Positions 9,279-18,656 of a DNA stretch of 64,000 nt are shown piece by piece. A program made the position numbers and the translations under genes. This DNA comes from a virus: positions 25,588-89,587 of the IMG/VR virus record IMGVR_UViG_3300028173_000007; one strand, written 5' to 3'. Under the pieces are notes generated by a model. That model was given only the letters and a program-made list of their open reading frames with translations, searched no databases and was not told the origin of the DNA. Positions within the stretch are counted from its first letter, which is position 1; each line of letters starts with the position of its first letter.

Positions 9279-9527
9279 ATGCCCACGTTCACAGCCCACA
9301 ACCCTTGTGCCTCGGGGCCAGTCCGAACGTCGCATGGCGTCTTCGAGGCCATCGACGGCACAATCACATTCGTTGGCGCTCCCGAGCTCGCAGACTACTT
9401 CCGCTCGACGGGGTGGGAGGTCGTCGTGCAGACTCCACCGAAGCCCGCCGCACCGAAGCGGGCGCCGAAGCGCGGACGCAAGCCGAAGGCGGCCGCGGAG
9501 ACGCCCCCGAGCGGGGGCGAGGGGTAA
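9279..9527 (+). CDS. Small head protein, basic C-terminus
   Basis: An 82-residue protein. The ATG at 9279 has GGAG eight bases upstream and is preferred over a GTG at 9246 with no ribosome site. The N-terminal half (FEAIDGTITFVGAPELADYF) is compact; the C-terminus is rich in Lys, Pro and Ala (KRAPKRGRKPKAAAE). Such basic tails occur in small proteins next to capsid genes, but no family was recognised. Confidence 0.6.
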   Translation: MPTFTAHNPCASGPVRTSHGVFEAIDGTITFVGAPELADYFRSTGWEVVVQTPPKPAAPKRAPKRGRKPKAAAETPPSGGEG

Positions 9528-9530
9528 CCG

Positions 9531-10046
9531 ATGGCGTCCGTCCTCGACATTCTCCGCAGCCTGGGCCGCCTGGGCCTGCGCCTCGACGTGGCCGCGATTC
9601 AGCGGTCATTCTCCCGAACCTCGAACGCCCTTCACGTTGTGACCGGGCCGGCGATGCCGGTGTACGCGAACATCGAAGCGGCCCGAGGCCTCCCCTACAA
9701 CGACGTGGAGCCGCTGCTTTCGCAGGCGGGAGCGGCCGCGGCCGCGGCGCCGGCCGACCCCGCCGACATCAACGACGCGGCGAAGGATGCCGCGCTGGAG
9801 ACCCGGTACTTTGGCCGAGCTCGCCTGTTTTGGCGGAACACCGCCGGCGGGACGCGCACGTCGGTCAACGTGACCGTGTGGGCCCGCACGGCCCTCGGCT
9901 GGGTCAAGACCAGTGACGCGGTGGTCGCCCTGGCCGAAGGCACCGAGTGGGTCATGGCGAACGTGGCCTATCGGGACGTGTACCTCGAAACGACCCTCAC
10001 CGGGGGCGCCGGCGAGGTGACGATCTACGTCGGCGGGGAGGGCTGA
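9531..10046 (+). CDS. Putative head-associated protein
   Basis: A 171-residue protein, ATG three bases after the preceding stop. A helical N-terminus (LDILRSLGRLGLRLD) is followed by an Ala/Pro linker near residue 75 and a beta-rich C-terminal half (RARLFWRNTAGGTRTSVNVTVWARTA). The layout suits a decoration or stabilisation protein; family unknown. Role inferred from position in the head module only. Confidence 0.6.
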   Translation: MASVLDILRSLGRLGLRLDVAAIQRSFSRTSNALHVVTGPAMPVYANIEAARGLPYNDVEPLLSQAGAAAAAAPADPADINDAAKDAALETRYFGRARLFWRNTAGGTRTSVNVTVWARTALGWVKTSDAVVALAEGTEWVMANVAYRDVYLETTLTGGAGEVTIYVGGEG

Positions 10047-10047
10047 C

Positions 10048-10521
10048 GTGCCGTCCCCGCTCAATTCGCCGCCGGTGTTCCTTCCCTTCGCGCCGACGCA
10101 CGACACGTTGCCGTCGTCGCCCTACACGGGCCAACAGGTGACGCACGCGGCGTCGGGGGTGGTGTTCCGGTGGAACGGCGCGGCCTGGGCCGCGGCCGCG
10201 CCTGGGCGGGAGGTGGCGCCCGCTGGCGCTGGCGTGGTGGTGGGGCGACTGGTGACCGTTGTGGCTGGCCTGGCCGAGCTCACCGACCCCGCCGCGCACC
10301 TTCACTGTTCCGGCATCGTGGAGGCGGTCGTCGAGGCCCTCGCCGTCTTCCGCTTCGCTGGGCCGGTGGCCGGTTTCTCTGGCCTCACACCCGCCGCGAC
10401 GATCTACGCCGGCGCCGGGGGGCTCCCCGTCGAGGACCCCGACGACGCCGAGAACGTGATCGCCGTCGGGTATGCCAGTGCGGCCGACACGATCCACGTT
10501 CAGCCGTCCGTCGGTGGGTGA
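10048..10521 (+). CDS. Head decoration-like protein
   Basis: A 157-residue protein starting at GTG 10048. The start includes YTGQQVTHAASGVVFRWNG, a pattern often seen in phage fibre and decoration proteins (a bound-surface label followed by beta strands). The rest is beta-rich and Ala/Gly-rich without cysteine or catalytic motifs. It sits among small head genes. Exact role unknown. Confidence 0.55.
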   Translation: MPSPLNSPPVFLPFAPTHDTLPSSPYTGQQVTHAASGVVFRWNGAAWAAAAPGREVAPAGAGVVVGRLVTVVAGLAELTDPAAHLHCSGIVEAVVEALAVFRFAGPVAGFSGLTPAATIYAGAGGLPVEDPDDAENVIAVGYASAADTIHVQPSVGG

Positions 10522-10819
10522 GCCCTCGCGCCCGGTGGCGGCGGACCTCCTGCTCATCGCCCTACTCGACGCGGGCGGCGCGCGGCATGGTCGCGTAGTG
10601 GTCTCGGGGAACCGATGCCGGTTCCACCTTGACCTTGAACGCTTGGACCGCGAGGGCCTCGCCGACAACCTGGCGCTTCTGGCGTCGGCTGTGCGTGAGC
10701 TCCCCGAAGTTGCAACGACGGCCGACCTGGCCGACCTGTTTGAAACCTCGGTCCTGCGACAGTGGGACCGGGCCATCAAGGCCGCCAAATCGGCGGTACA
10801 ACACGCCCGCAGGAGATAG
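10514..10819 (+). CDS. Small protein of unknown function
   Basis: About 101 residues if translation begins at GTG 10514, which overlaps the preceding stop by eight bases; an ATG at 10472 would add 14 residues but overlaps the upstream gene by 50 bases. The visible protein is alpha-helical and charged (LERLDREGLADNLALLASAVRELPE) and ends in a basic QHARRR. No family recognised. Start uncertain. Confidence 0.55.
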   Translation: MGEPSRPVAADLLLIALLDAGGARHGRVVVSGNRCRFHLDLERLDREGLADNLALLASAVRELPEVATTADLADLFETSVLRQWDRAIKAAKSAVQHARRR

Positions 10820-10822
10820 CCC

Positions 10823-11287
10823 GTGCCCCGCAAGCCCTCACGCGCCCGCAAGACCTCAGTGTCCGAGTCGGAGGCCCGCGTAGCGGACCTGTTCGAGCGT
10901 CTCCAGGCGCACGGAAACGCCGAAATCGAGGCCTGGAATGCCCAGGTCGTCAAGATGGAGGCCGCCTGGGGCGCCTACCGCGCCCACCGCGTCGGCCGCA
11001 TTCAGCGCGCAAACACGGTCCTCGGCGGCCTCAAGGATAAGCTCGTCGACTTCGGCCGCGTCGGGCAGGGCCGCGCCCCGCTCTACGCCGACCGGCGGCC
11101 CCTGGCGGACCTCTACCGCGAGGGCGTGGCGGTCCTGGGCGACCCCATCCCCGAGGACGACGCCGCAATCCTGGCCGTTCTGGGCGCCGAGGTGGCCGCA
11201 TTCCTGGCCGAGTCCCCAGCCTTGCCGCCCGCACTTCCGGCGCCCACCGAGGACGACGCCGACGAACTCATCGAGCCTGAGCTCTAG
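10823..11287 (+). CDS. Small helical protein of unknown function
   Basis: A 154-residue protein, GTG three bases after the preceding stop. It starts with a basic segment (RKPSRARKTS), continues as a long predicted helix (VADLFERLQAHGNAEIEAWNAQ) and ends acidic (EDDADELIEPEL). The polarity would suit a protein bridging DNA or capsid charges. Family not recognised. A 12-bp palindrome (GACGGCGCCGTC, 11288-11299) directly follows the stop. Confidence 0.6.
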   Translation: MPRKPSRARKTSVSESEARVADLFERLQAHGNAEIEAWNAQVVKMEAAWGAYRAHRVGRIQRANTVLGGLKDKLVDFGRVGQGRAPLYADRRPLADLYREGVAVLGDPIPEDDAAILAVLGAEVAAFLAESPALPPALPAPTEDDADELIEPEL

Positions 11288-11371
11288 CGACGGCGCCGTC
11301 CTCGGGATACGCTCCAGGCGCCCGAAAGGCCCGCACGCTCGCTCGCATAAACCCAACTGAGAGGTGCGCTT

Positions 11372-14164
11372 ATGTCTTTCGGGACCCCCGTTTCCTTGCG
11401 CCGGTGGGATACCACCGCCAACAAGATCGCCCGGCTCAACGCCAACGACACGGACGCGAACAACGTCCTCGCCATGAACCAGATCCGCGCGGGCGAGTTT
11501 CACCTCGCGTCGGGCGGCGGCGGGTCCCCGATCTACGACGGGGCGACTGGCGCCGTGGCTGTGGCCACGCTGCGCGACAGCGGCGCGCACAACTTCGGCC
11601 TGAGCGGCGCCGCGATCACCTTCGATGGTGACGTGGTGGTGTCGGGCGATCTCATGCTCACCGGGCAGACCTTGACGGTCAACGGCGAGGTGAGCCTCAC
11701 CGACTCGCACGTCTACATGAACGCGGGCTACCAGACGGCCGCGGGCCGCGCCGGCGGCCTGGCCGTGAACTACTTGCCCACCGCCACGGTGGACACGGCG
11801 AACGGCGCGGTTGCGGCCACCACCCTCGCCACGACCGGGACGGGGATCTTTGCCGCGGGCGATTTCGTGCAGATCGCGAGCTCGGACAACGGGATCGACG
11901 GCGTGTACGAGGTCGTGAGCCACACGGCAAACGTCCTGACGATCAACGGCACCCCGACCCACCAGTTCTGCGCCACGGCGATGGCCGTCGGCACCGAGGA
12001 CACCGGAACGAAGCTGACGAAGGTCACCGTTTCGGTGCTCCAGGCGGGCACCGATGGCCTGTGGGAGATGGGCAAGGGCGCCACCGCGTCGGACTTGACC
12101 TCCGACCTGGAGGACCTCGGCGCCGCCGCCCTGACCGGCATCCTCGAAGACCTCGACACCCTGGGGGCGGCGGCCTCCGACGGGCAGTTCATCGTCGCCA
12201 CGGGCGCGGGCGCCTTCGCCTACGAGTCCGGCGCCACCGTCCGCACCTCGCTCGGGCTGGCCATCGGCTCGGACGTGCAGGCCTATGACGCCGAGCTCGC
12301 CGCGCTGGCGGGCCTGACCTCGGCGGCCGACGGCCTGCCCTACTTCACCGGCAGCGGGACGGCCGCCCTGGCCACCATGACCGCGGCGGGCCGGGCCATC
12401 CTCGACGACGCCGACGCGAGCGCCCAGCGCACGACCCTGGGCCTGGCCATCGGCTCGGACGTGCAGGCCTACGACGCGGAGCTCGCCGCGCTGGCGGGCC
12501 TGACCTCGGCGGCCGACTCCCTGCCCTACTTCACCGGCAGCGGGACGGCCGCCCTGGCCACCATGACCGCGGCGGGTCGGGCCATCCTCGACGACGCCAA
12601 CGCGAGCGCCCAGCGCACCACGCTCGGCCTGGCCATCGGCTCGGACGTGCAGGCCTACGACGCGGACCTGGCCGCCATCGCCGCGCTGGCCAACACCGAC
12701 GGGAACTTCATGGTCGGCAACGGCTCGGCCTGGGTGGCCGAGTCCGGCGCCACGGCGCGCACCAGCCTCGGGCTGGGCACCGGCGACTCGCCCACCTTCG
12801 CCAACGCGACCCTGACGACGGACCTCACCGTCGCCACGATCACGGGCCAGGCGTCCTCGGTGGTGATCGGCGCGGCCTCCGACATGGTGAGCATCGGCTC
12901 CTACGGCGGCGGGAACACCCTCACCATGTACGGGTCCACCGTGTCGATCTCGGGCGACGACGGCGCCGTCGACACCATCGGCGCCGGGCTGAACTTCACG
13001 GGCGGCATGGGCGGCGCCTACAGCGCGACGAGCGCGGCGGGCGGCGGCGGCTTCAACTTCAACACCGGGTCGGGTGGGGCCGGCGGCGGGTCCGGCCTCG
13101 ACGGCGCCGCCGGCGGCGATGTCTACTTCACCTTGGGGGGCGGCGGGTCGAACATCGGCTTCACCGGCGGCAAGGGCGGCAGCTTCAACGTGTCCGGCGG
13201 TCAAGGCGGCGATGCGGAGAATGGTGGCGACGTGACCTTCGACGCCGGCATGGCCGGGTCGGGCGGGTCCGACGGCGCGATCAGCATCGGCGCCAGCTAC
13301 GCACTCACCCTGGCGCTGGCGAACAGCGCCACCACGACGAGCGCCTACGGCCTGTGGGACTTCGCCAACACGGGCGGGTCCACCGGGAACGCCGACTTCG
13401 ACGTGGCCGGCTACGCGCAGTTCGCGGGGGCGGTCGAATTCGACTCCACCGTGCAACTGGACGGGGCGGCCACCTTCAACGCGGACGCGACCTTCGCCGA
13501 CGCCGTGAAGGTCCAGTTCGGGACCGGGACCGATGCCGACATCGCCTGGGTGGACGGGTCGAGTCTGCTCGACTTCAACGTCACCGGCTCGCTGGAGATC
13601 GACACCTCGGCCGCCATCGCCATCGAGAGCTCGGGCGGGGCGATCAGCATCGGGGCCGACGCGGTGGCCCAGGCGATCAACATCGGCACCGCCGGCGCGC
13701 GCACGGTCAAGCTCGGCAACACCGCGGCCACCGTCGAGATCGACGGGCCGGTCGTCCAGCAGATCGACGAGGGCTGGGGCGTCAAGACCGGCGCGGGCGG
13801 GCTGGACGTGGCCACCAACACGGTCGGCACCGGCGCGGTGGTCTACTTCTCGGGCAACGACACGCTCAGCGGGGCCACCGCGGCCAGCAGCGGGGGTGCC
13901 GAGGATACCTTCGGCGTGTACGATGGCACGACGATTGTGGACCGTGGTCCGGTGACCATCGCGAAGAAGACGGGGGCGGCGTGGACGGCGGGCGACAAGG
14001 TGTACCTCGACCCCACCAACAGCGAGGCGACCACCACGGCCCCCAGCGGGTCGAGCGAGTGGGTGCGCAGCCTCGGCCGCGTCATGACCTCGGCGGCCAG
14101 CGGGGACGCCACCGGCCGCGTGTGGCTGACCCTCTCGGAAGACCCGATGCAGAACCCGGCGTAA
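11372..14164 (+). CDS. Large Gly/Ala-rich fibre protein
   Basis: A 930-residue structural protein starting at ATG 11372 behind a GAGAGG ribosome site. It is beta-rich and low in cysteine. Residues about 290-430 contain a tandem repeat of 62 residues (LGLAIGSDVQAYDAELAAL...) typical of phage fibre shafts. A Gly-rich tract follows (about residues 540-640: GGMGGAYSATSAAGGGGF and similar), then a repeated-strand C-terminal half. Phage fibre proteins of this type trimerise. Its location between head and connector genes, far from the tail-fibre genes at 30-36 kb, suggests a capsid or neck fibre rather than a receptor-binding tail fibre; that is inference. Confidence 0.65.
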   Translation: MSFGTPVSLRRWDTTANKIARLNANDTDANNVLAMNQIRAGEFHLASGGGGSPIYDGATGAVAVATLRDSGAHNFGLSGAAITFDGDVVVSGDLMLTGQTLTVNGEVSLTDSHVYMNAGYQTAAGRAGGLAVNYLPTATVDTANGAVAATTLATTGTGIFAAGDFVQIASSDNGIDGVYEVVSHTANVLTINGTPTHQFCATAMAVGTEDTGTKLTKVTVSVLQAGTDGLWEMGKGATASDLTSDLEDLGAAALTGILEDLDTLGAAASDGQFIVATGAGAFAYESGATVRTSLGLAIGSDVQAYDAELAALAGLTSAADGLPYFTGSGTAALATMTAAGRAILDDADASAQRTTLGLAIGSDVQAYDAELAALAGLTSAADSLPYFTGSGTAALATMTAAGRAILDDANASAQRTTLGLAIGSDVQAYDADLAAIAALANTDGNFMVGNGSAWVAESGATARTSLGLGTGDSPTFANATLTTDLTVATITGQASSVVIGAASDMVSIGSYGGGNTLTMYGSTVSISGDDGAVDTIGAGLNFTGGMGGAYSATSAAGGGGFNFNTGSGGAGGGSGLDGAAGGDVYFTLGGGGSNIGFTGGKGGSFNVSGGQGGDAENGGDVTFDAGMAGSGGSDGAISIGASYALTLALANSATTTSAYGLWDFANTGGSTGNADFDVAGYAQFAGAVEFDSTVQLDGAATFNADATFADAVKVQFGTGTDADIAWVDGSSLLDFNVTGSLEIDTSAAIAIESSGGAISIGADAVAQAINIGTAGARTVKLGNTAATVEIDGPVVQQIDEGWGVKTGAGGLDVATNTVGTGAVVYFSGNDTLSGATAASSGGAEDTFGVYDGTTIVDRGPVTIAKKTGAAWTAGDKVYLDPTNSEATTTAPSGSSEWVRSLGRVMTSAASGDATGRVWLTLSEDPMQNPA
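12251..12674 (+). repeat. 186-bp tandem repeat inside the fibre gene
   Basis: Two full copies of a 186-bp unit (12251-12436 and 12437-12622) and a partial third copy from 12623. The copies are nearly identical at the nucleotide level, including silent positions, which indicates recent duplication or ongoing homogenisation. Each unit encodes 62 residues of fibre shaft, so unequal recombination would change fibre length in frame. Confidence 0.85.
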
Positions 14165-14181
14165 GCCGAAGGGGGGCGTAG

Positions 14182-14505
14182 ATGGCCCGACGTAAGAAGC
14201 CCGCGCCCCCCAGCTTCGGCGCCGAGGTCCCGCTAGGGGATCTCGTCGCCAGGCTGGCCGTTGCGGCCCTCGTGACGCGAGTCGGTCGCCCCCATGAGGT
14301 GCCCGCCATGCAACGCCAGGCGGACGCCTTGACGGCGGCCCTGAACTCGGTGCCGTGTCGCTTCGATCTCACCGCCACCGACGACGCCGGCGCCGAGTTA
14401 CTACAGCGAGTCGAGGCCGGCGACCTGGGCGTCCTCGACGCCATCGTTCGAGCGAGCCGGGCCGGGCATGGACTCACTGTGACCCCCACGAAGGTTTCGC
14501 CATGA
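14182..14505 (+). CDS. Small protein of unknown function
   Basis: A 107-residue protein, ATG 14182. A basic N-terminus (MARRKKPAPPS) precedes a helical body containing GAELLQRVEAGDLGVLDAIVRASRAG. No motif recognised. It lies between the large fibre gene and the connector gene and overlaps the next start by four bases. Confidence 0.55.
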   Translation: MARRKKPAPPSFGAEVPLGDLVARLAVAALVTRVGRPHEVPAMQRQADALTAALNSVPCRFDLTATDDAGAELLQRVEAGDLGVLDAIVRASRAGHGLTVTPTKVSP

Positions 14506-14744
14506 GCTCCCCGCCTGTGGCCAACCGCTTTGGCGTCACGGCCTCAATCGAGGACGGGCTCGCCGTCCTCTCGTTCGCCTACCAGCCGCCCGCGGTGCCT
14601 GGCCGGGAGCCGCGGGGCCCCGTCGTGGTGAGCACGCAGGCGCTCCCGCTACCCGTGGTGCGCGGCCTCCGCGCGGCCCTCGAAGAACTCGAAGTGCGCC
14701 TCGCCCAGCACGAGGTCACGACTCGCCCGACAGGGGGGCACTAG
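14502..14744 (+). CDS. Small protein of unknown function
   Basis: An 80-residue protein with ATG 14502 overlapping the previous stop (ATGA); a longer open frame upstream is only a shadow of the previous gene. The sequence is beta-strand-like (GLAVLSFAYQPPAVPG), with a C-terminal helix (VRGLRAALEELEVRLAQHE). No recognised family. Coupling to the neighbours suggests a minor head or connector component. Confidence 0.55.
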   Translation: MSSPPVANRFGVTASIEDGLAVLSFAYQPPAVPGREPRGPVVVSTQALPLPVVRGLRAALEELEVRLAQHEVTTRPTGGH

Positions 14745-16133
14745 GTGGCCATCTTCGGCAAAATCGGACAGCCCGTTCGCATTCAGGCCCCGATCTACGA
14801 GCTCGACGGGGTGACCCGAAAGGCCGGCGTCGCGGCCGACGTGGACGTGCAGGTGCTCGTGGGTGGCGTTGACGCCGCCCTGGCGTCCACCGTCAACGAG
14901 ATCGCCACCGACGCGGGCCCCGAGTACCTCGTGACCTTCACGCCGCTTGTGGAGGGCCTGCACACCGTCCGCATTCGCTACGCCCCGACCATGACCGACC
15001 TCGGCGACGAGGTGCAGGTGTGGCGGCACAACTTCAACGACTTGGCGGGATTTACGGTGCTCCCGCTGGCCCGCGCGGCGGTGGACGTGGGGAACGCCGT
15101 CGAGCTCCGCGTGCGCTTCGTCCTCAACGATGGCACGCCGTTTGATCCCTTCGAGCTCCGACAGGTGGTGATCACCAACGCGGACACGTCCGCGGTGCTG
15201 TGGACTATCGGCGCGGCGGGCATCGAGCGACTGGCCGAGGGCGAGTATCGCGTCTGGACCCCCGTAGCCCTCGGCGAGAGCCTCACGCTGGCGGATCGTT
15301 GGTACTTCAAGGGCTTCAACGGGTCGGAGCAGTCGCGGGGCTTCGCGCGCGTCGTGGCGGCCGTGGTGGGCGCCACCGACCTGCTCGTCACGGTCGAGCG
15401 GCTCAAGCGTCACGAGCTCGGCGGGGTGGACCTCACCGACAACGACGGAAACCCGCTGGCGCTGGAGACCTTCGAGGAATCCATCCGAGAGGCCACCGAC
15501 GAGCTCGCCGCCCGGCTGGATATCAAGCTCGCGCCCGAGGTGGTCACCGAACACCACGACTACGACCTTTCCCGGTGGTCGATGTTCGGCTGGACCGAGG
15601 TAGACCACCGGCCGCTGCGCGAGGTCCTCAAGGTCGAGGCCTCATACCAGGGTAGCGGCTACGTCCTTCCGTTCCCCGTCGAATGGATCAACATCGTTGA
15701 CCCCGACTTCGGGCAGTTCAACGTGGTTCCGCAGACGGGAACCCTTGAACAGTTCCTCACCATGCAAGCGGGTAACGCGGTGGGCTCGCTCATGCCCGTG
15801 TTGCACCCCGGCGGATCCCCGTGGTGGCCGAACCTCTTTCACGTCACCTACCGCGCCGGCTTCGACGTGGGGAAGGTGCCGCCGCGCATTCAGAAGGCGA
15901 TTGCGCTCAAAGCGGGCATCGAGATCCTCAACATCGCCGGCGAGATGATCATCGGGTCGGGCATCGCCAGCCAGTCGATCAGCATCGGCGGCCTCTCGCA
16001 GTCGGTGTCGACGACGAGCTCGGCGACGAACGCCGGACACGGCGCGCTCATCATCCAGTTCACCAACCAACTGAAAGAGCTCATTCCGGCCATCCGGCGC
16101 CAGTACCACGGCGTGAGCTTCGGGGTGGTGTGA
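14745..16133 (+). CDS. Head-tail connector/adaptor protein
   Basis: A 462-residue protein beginning at GTG 14745 directly after the preceding stop. The N-terminal 200 residues look like two beta-sandwich (Ig-like) domains. The C-terminal half holds the adaptor-like part: an FHVTYRAGFD segment, a helix (RIQKAIALKAGIEILNIAG), then SQSISIGGLSQSVSTTSSAT. That last string is typical of head-tail connector proteins of contractile phages, as I recall the family. It would form part of the neck ring below the portal. The zinc-ribbon neck gene follows one base later. Confidence 0.65.
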   Translation: MAIFGKIGQPVRIQAPIYELDGVTRKAGVAADVDVQVLVGGVDAALASTVNEIATDAGPEYLVTFTPLVEGLHTVRIRYAPTMTDLGDEVQVWRHNFNDLAGFTVLPLARAAVDVGNAVELRVRFVLNDGTPFDPFELRQVVITNADTSAVLWTIGAAGIERLAEGEYRVWTPVALGESLTLADRWYFKGFNGSEQSRGFARVVAAVVGATDLLVTVERLKRHELGGVDLTDNDGNPLALETFEESIREATDELAARLDIKLAPEVVTEHHDYDLSRWSMFGWTEVDHRPLREVLKVEASYQGSGYVLPFPVEWINIVDPDFGQFNVVPQTGTLEQFLTMQAGNAVGSLMPVLHPGGSPWWPNLFHVTYRAGFDVGKVPPRIQKAIALKAGIEILNIAGEMIIGSGIASQSISIGGLSQSVSTTSSATNAGHGALIIQFTNQLKELIPAIRRQYHGVSFGVV

Positions 16134-16134
16134 C

Positions 16135-17004
16135 GTGGCCGAGTGGTGGATCGACAAGGCCGGCCAGCCGGCCAGGCGGGCGCCAAAGCACGGCGGCAAG
16201 AGCTCGGGCGTCTACTTCGATCCCGACAAGTTCGAGCGGGCCATTCAGGAACAGGGCGACCTTGTGCGCTGGGAGCAGGCGGCCCGGTGCCCGTGCTCGA
16301 ACCCCACCGGCCACGCGGACCCGCTGTGCGAGTCCTGCGGCGGGCAGGGCTGGGAGTATCACTCGCCCCTTGAGATCCGCGCCATCGTCGACCGCCTGGA
16401 ATTCAGGATCGACGCGCTGGAGAAGATGGGGGACTTGGCCTTCGGCTCGGTCGCTTGCACGTTGCAGCCGGTCCACCGGCTCAATTTCCGCGACCGGCTG
16501 GTGCTACTTGAGAACGTGATCGGTCACTCGGAGCTCACCCGCCGGCGCGGCCAGGTGGACCGGCTCGCCTTCCCCATCGCGCACACCACCGAGCGGGTGC
16601 TCACGAAGAACGCCGCCGGCGAGGAAGTGGTGCGCCAGTGGAAGGCGGGCGTCTTGCGCTTGCGGTTGCAGACCGGCGACCGCACGCCCGGCCCCGTGCT
16701 CCGCGAGGGCCTCGACTTCGCGGTGACGGGCGACGGGCGCATCGACTGGAGCCTCGGGGACCAGCGCGGGACCGCCCCAGGGCTCCCCGAGGGCCCCCGC
16801 GCGCCAGGTGGCGCCTACGCGGTGACCTACTACCACCACCCGAGCTACATCGTGTCCAACTGGCCCTATGCCATGCGAACGCTCCACGTCCAGCGGAAGC
16901 GCCCGAGCCCCGAGCACCTCCCCGGCCCGATCAGCGCCTTCGCCCAGCTTGAGGCCCGCCGCGACGAATTCGGGGCGACCATCGTGGAGGATCCCGGTGC
17001 GTGA
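16135..17004 (+). CDS. Neck/connector protein with zinc ribbon
   Basis: A 289-residue protein, GTG 16135. Near residue 50 there is a cysteine cluster (RCPCSNP... then CESCGGQG) of zinc-ribbon type; proteins with this cluster occur next to connector genes in contractile phages. The remainder is mixed alpha/beta, with VTYYHHPSYIV near the end. It lies between the connector and a further neck gene, with an eight-base overlap downstream. Structural neck role is inferred from order. Confidence 0.55.
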   Translation: MAEWWIDKAGQPARRAPKHGGKSSGVYFDPDKFERAIQEQGDLVRWEQAARCPCSNPTGHADPLCESCGGQGWEYHSPLEIRAIVDRLEFRIDALEKMGDLAFGSVACTLQPVHRLNFRDRLVLLENVIGHSELTRRRGQVDRLAFPIAHTTERVLTKNAAGEEVVRQWKAGVLRLRLQTGDRTPGPVLREGLDFAVTGDGRIDWSLGDQRGTAPGLPEGPRAPGGAYAVTYYHHPSYIVSNWPYAMRTLHVQRKRPSPEHLPGPISAFAQLEARRDEFGATIVEDPGA

Positions 17005-17971
17005 GAAGGACCTCGGCGTCGAGCTCGACGCGCTGCTAGACCTTGAGGGGTGGGGGCGGACCTCGGTGGAGCTCCGCTTGCGCCGCATCCTGCGAATGGC
17101 GCGCGCGCACGCGGTCGAGCTCGCCGGGACCCGCCTCGAAGGGCCGCGCCAACAGTGGGTCGACGCCCTGGGCGAGCCGACCTTCGAGGCCCTCTCCCCC
17201 ACCATCATGCGCGCGTCGCTGGTGCTGGGTGAGGGCGGCGCCGCGGGCAACGTCAAGGCCTTCGCCCACATGCTCGAAGAAGGCGCCCCCGCGTGGGATC
17301 TGCGCCTGACCATGTTCCCCGGCCGCCCCGAGAAGCAGCACCAGATCAAGCGGGACGCCGAGGGGTTTCGCTACCGTTCGATCCCGTTCAAGCACTCAAT
17401 GGGCGGCGCGAAGCCCGCGGGGCACCAGTTCACCCGAACCGGCCAGCGCCCCAACAGCCTCGCCCACCGCGGAGCTCTCGACTTGGCCGGGGCCCAGGTC
17501 GTGAACCGCGCGGTGTCCGATGGGATGGCGCGGATCAAGGGCCGCGACGCCCGCCGCGCGGCGGGCCAACTTCCGCCGCACACGCGCGGCAACACGCGCA
17601 CCGCGCCGGGCCTCCCGACGAAGTGGGGCGAGCGCCTCGACGCCGGCCTGGCGCCCATCCTGCGGCAACGGCACGTCACCGACATTTTCTCGGGCATGGT
17701 CCGCACCTCGAAGGACTACGAGAAGAAGCAGGACGAGGGCGGCCACATGACGTTTCGGACGATCTCGGAGAATCCGGGGACGCACCGCTACGACACCGAC
17801 GGACGCGGAGGCCCAGGAGGAAAGCGCAACGTCATGGGGAACACCTCAGAGCGCAACTGGACGCACCCCGGCTTCCCTGGCGTGTTCATCCTGCGCGATA
17901 CGCAGTCCTACGCCTTGAGCATCGCCGGCGAGCACTTCGGCCCGCTCGACTCGGGGGCCCCCGGTGCGTGA
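16997..17971 (+). CDS. Putative neck or minor tail protein
   Basis: A 324-residue protein. GTG 16997 overlaps the preceding stop and is preferred over an in-frame start 129 bases upstream that lies inside the previous gene. The first 100 residues are helical; the centre is basic and Arg-rich (RIKGRDARRAAGQLPPHTRG); the end is beta-rich. Order resembles gene 10-type neck proteins of other phages, but no diagnostic motif was seen. Confidence 0.5.
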   Translation: MREKDLGVELDALLDLEGWGRTSVELRLRRILRMARAHAVELAGTRLEGPRQQWVDALGEPTFEALSPTIMRASLVLGEGGAAGNVKAFAHMLEEGAPAWDLRLTMFPGRPEKQHQIKRDAEGFRYRSIPFKHSMGGAKPAGHQFTRTGQRPNSLAHRGALDLAGAQVVNRAVSDGMARIKGRDARRAAGQLPPHTRGNTRTAPGLPTKWGERLDAGLAPILRQRHVTDIFSGMVRTSKDYEKKQDEGGHMTFRTISENPGTHRYDTDGRGGPGGKRNVMGNTSERNWTHPGFPGVFILRDTQSYALSIAGEHFGPLDSGAPGA

Positions 17972-18656
17972 GCATCCAGACGACGCCCTCGGCCCGCAGG
18001 CCGTCGCGCCTGGCGACGGTGGCGCACACTCGCTGTACGCCTTCGCGGAGCGGTTGTTTGTAGAGGCCCTCGTCAACGGGGTGATCCAGTTCCAAGCGAA
18101 CCCCCGGCATTGGGATGCCCTGCTCGGCTTCATTGACGAACTCGAACGGGCCAACGTGCGCCGCGTCATGGAGGCCCGCCCGCCCTCGATTCGCCACGGC
18201 TACGCGCGCGACGGGGACCCCTGGCCGGTGATCGGGGTCACGCTGGGATCTGAGGTCCCGAACCTCGACGTAGCGGGGGGCGTGCTGGCGGTCGAGGATG
18301 GCGTGCTGGAACTCGGGGAGATCCGAACGCAGAACCTCGACTTGACGATCTACGCGGACAATCCCGATCTGGCGCTGTACCTGTATCACTGGACGAACTA
18401 CGTCCTACTCGCGCACACCGATTGGCTGCACCGGCAGGGTTTGATGATGCCGCAGTTCACCTCGGGGCAGGAGCTCGCGCCCGACCCGCGATACCTCCCC
18501 GAGACGTGCTATCTTCGGCGCGCGACTTGGCAGGTGACCGGCGAAGTGTACGCCGCGATCCCCATGCGTGACCCGCCGGGGCGGGTGTACGCAGCGAACC
18601 CGACGGCGGTCGTAGACGGTCACCGCGGGCTGATCCGAACCGGAGGTGCGGAATGA
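17964..18656 (+). CDS. Putative tail terminator / neck protein
   Basis: A 230-residue protein, GTG 17964, overlapping both neighbours. It lies immediately before the tail sheath, the usual position for the protein that caps the tail and joins it to the neck. The body is mixed alpha/beta (YLYHWTNYVLLAHTDWLHRQG) with no catalytic motif. Assignment rests on synteny. Confidence 0.5.
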   Translation: MREHPDDALGPQAVAPGDGGAHSLYAFAERLFVEALVNGVIQFQANPRHWDALLGFIDELERANVRRVMEARPPSIRHGYARDGDPWPVIGVTLGSEVPNLDVAGGVLAVEDGVLELGEIRTQNLDLTIYADNPDLALYLYHWTNYVLLAHTDWLHRQGLMMPQFTSGQELAPDPRYLPETCYLRRATWQVTGEVYAAIPMRDPPGRVYAANPTAVVDGHRGLIRTGGAE

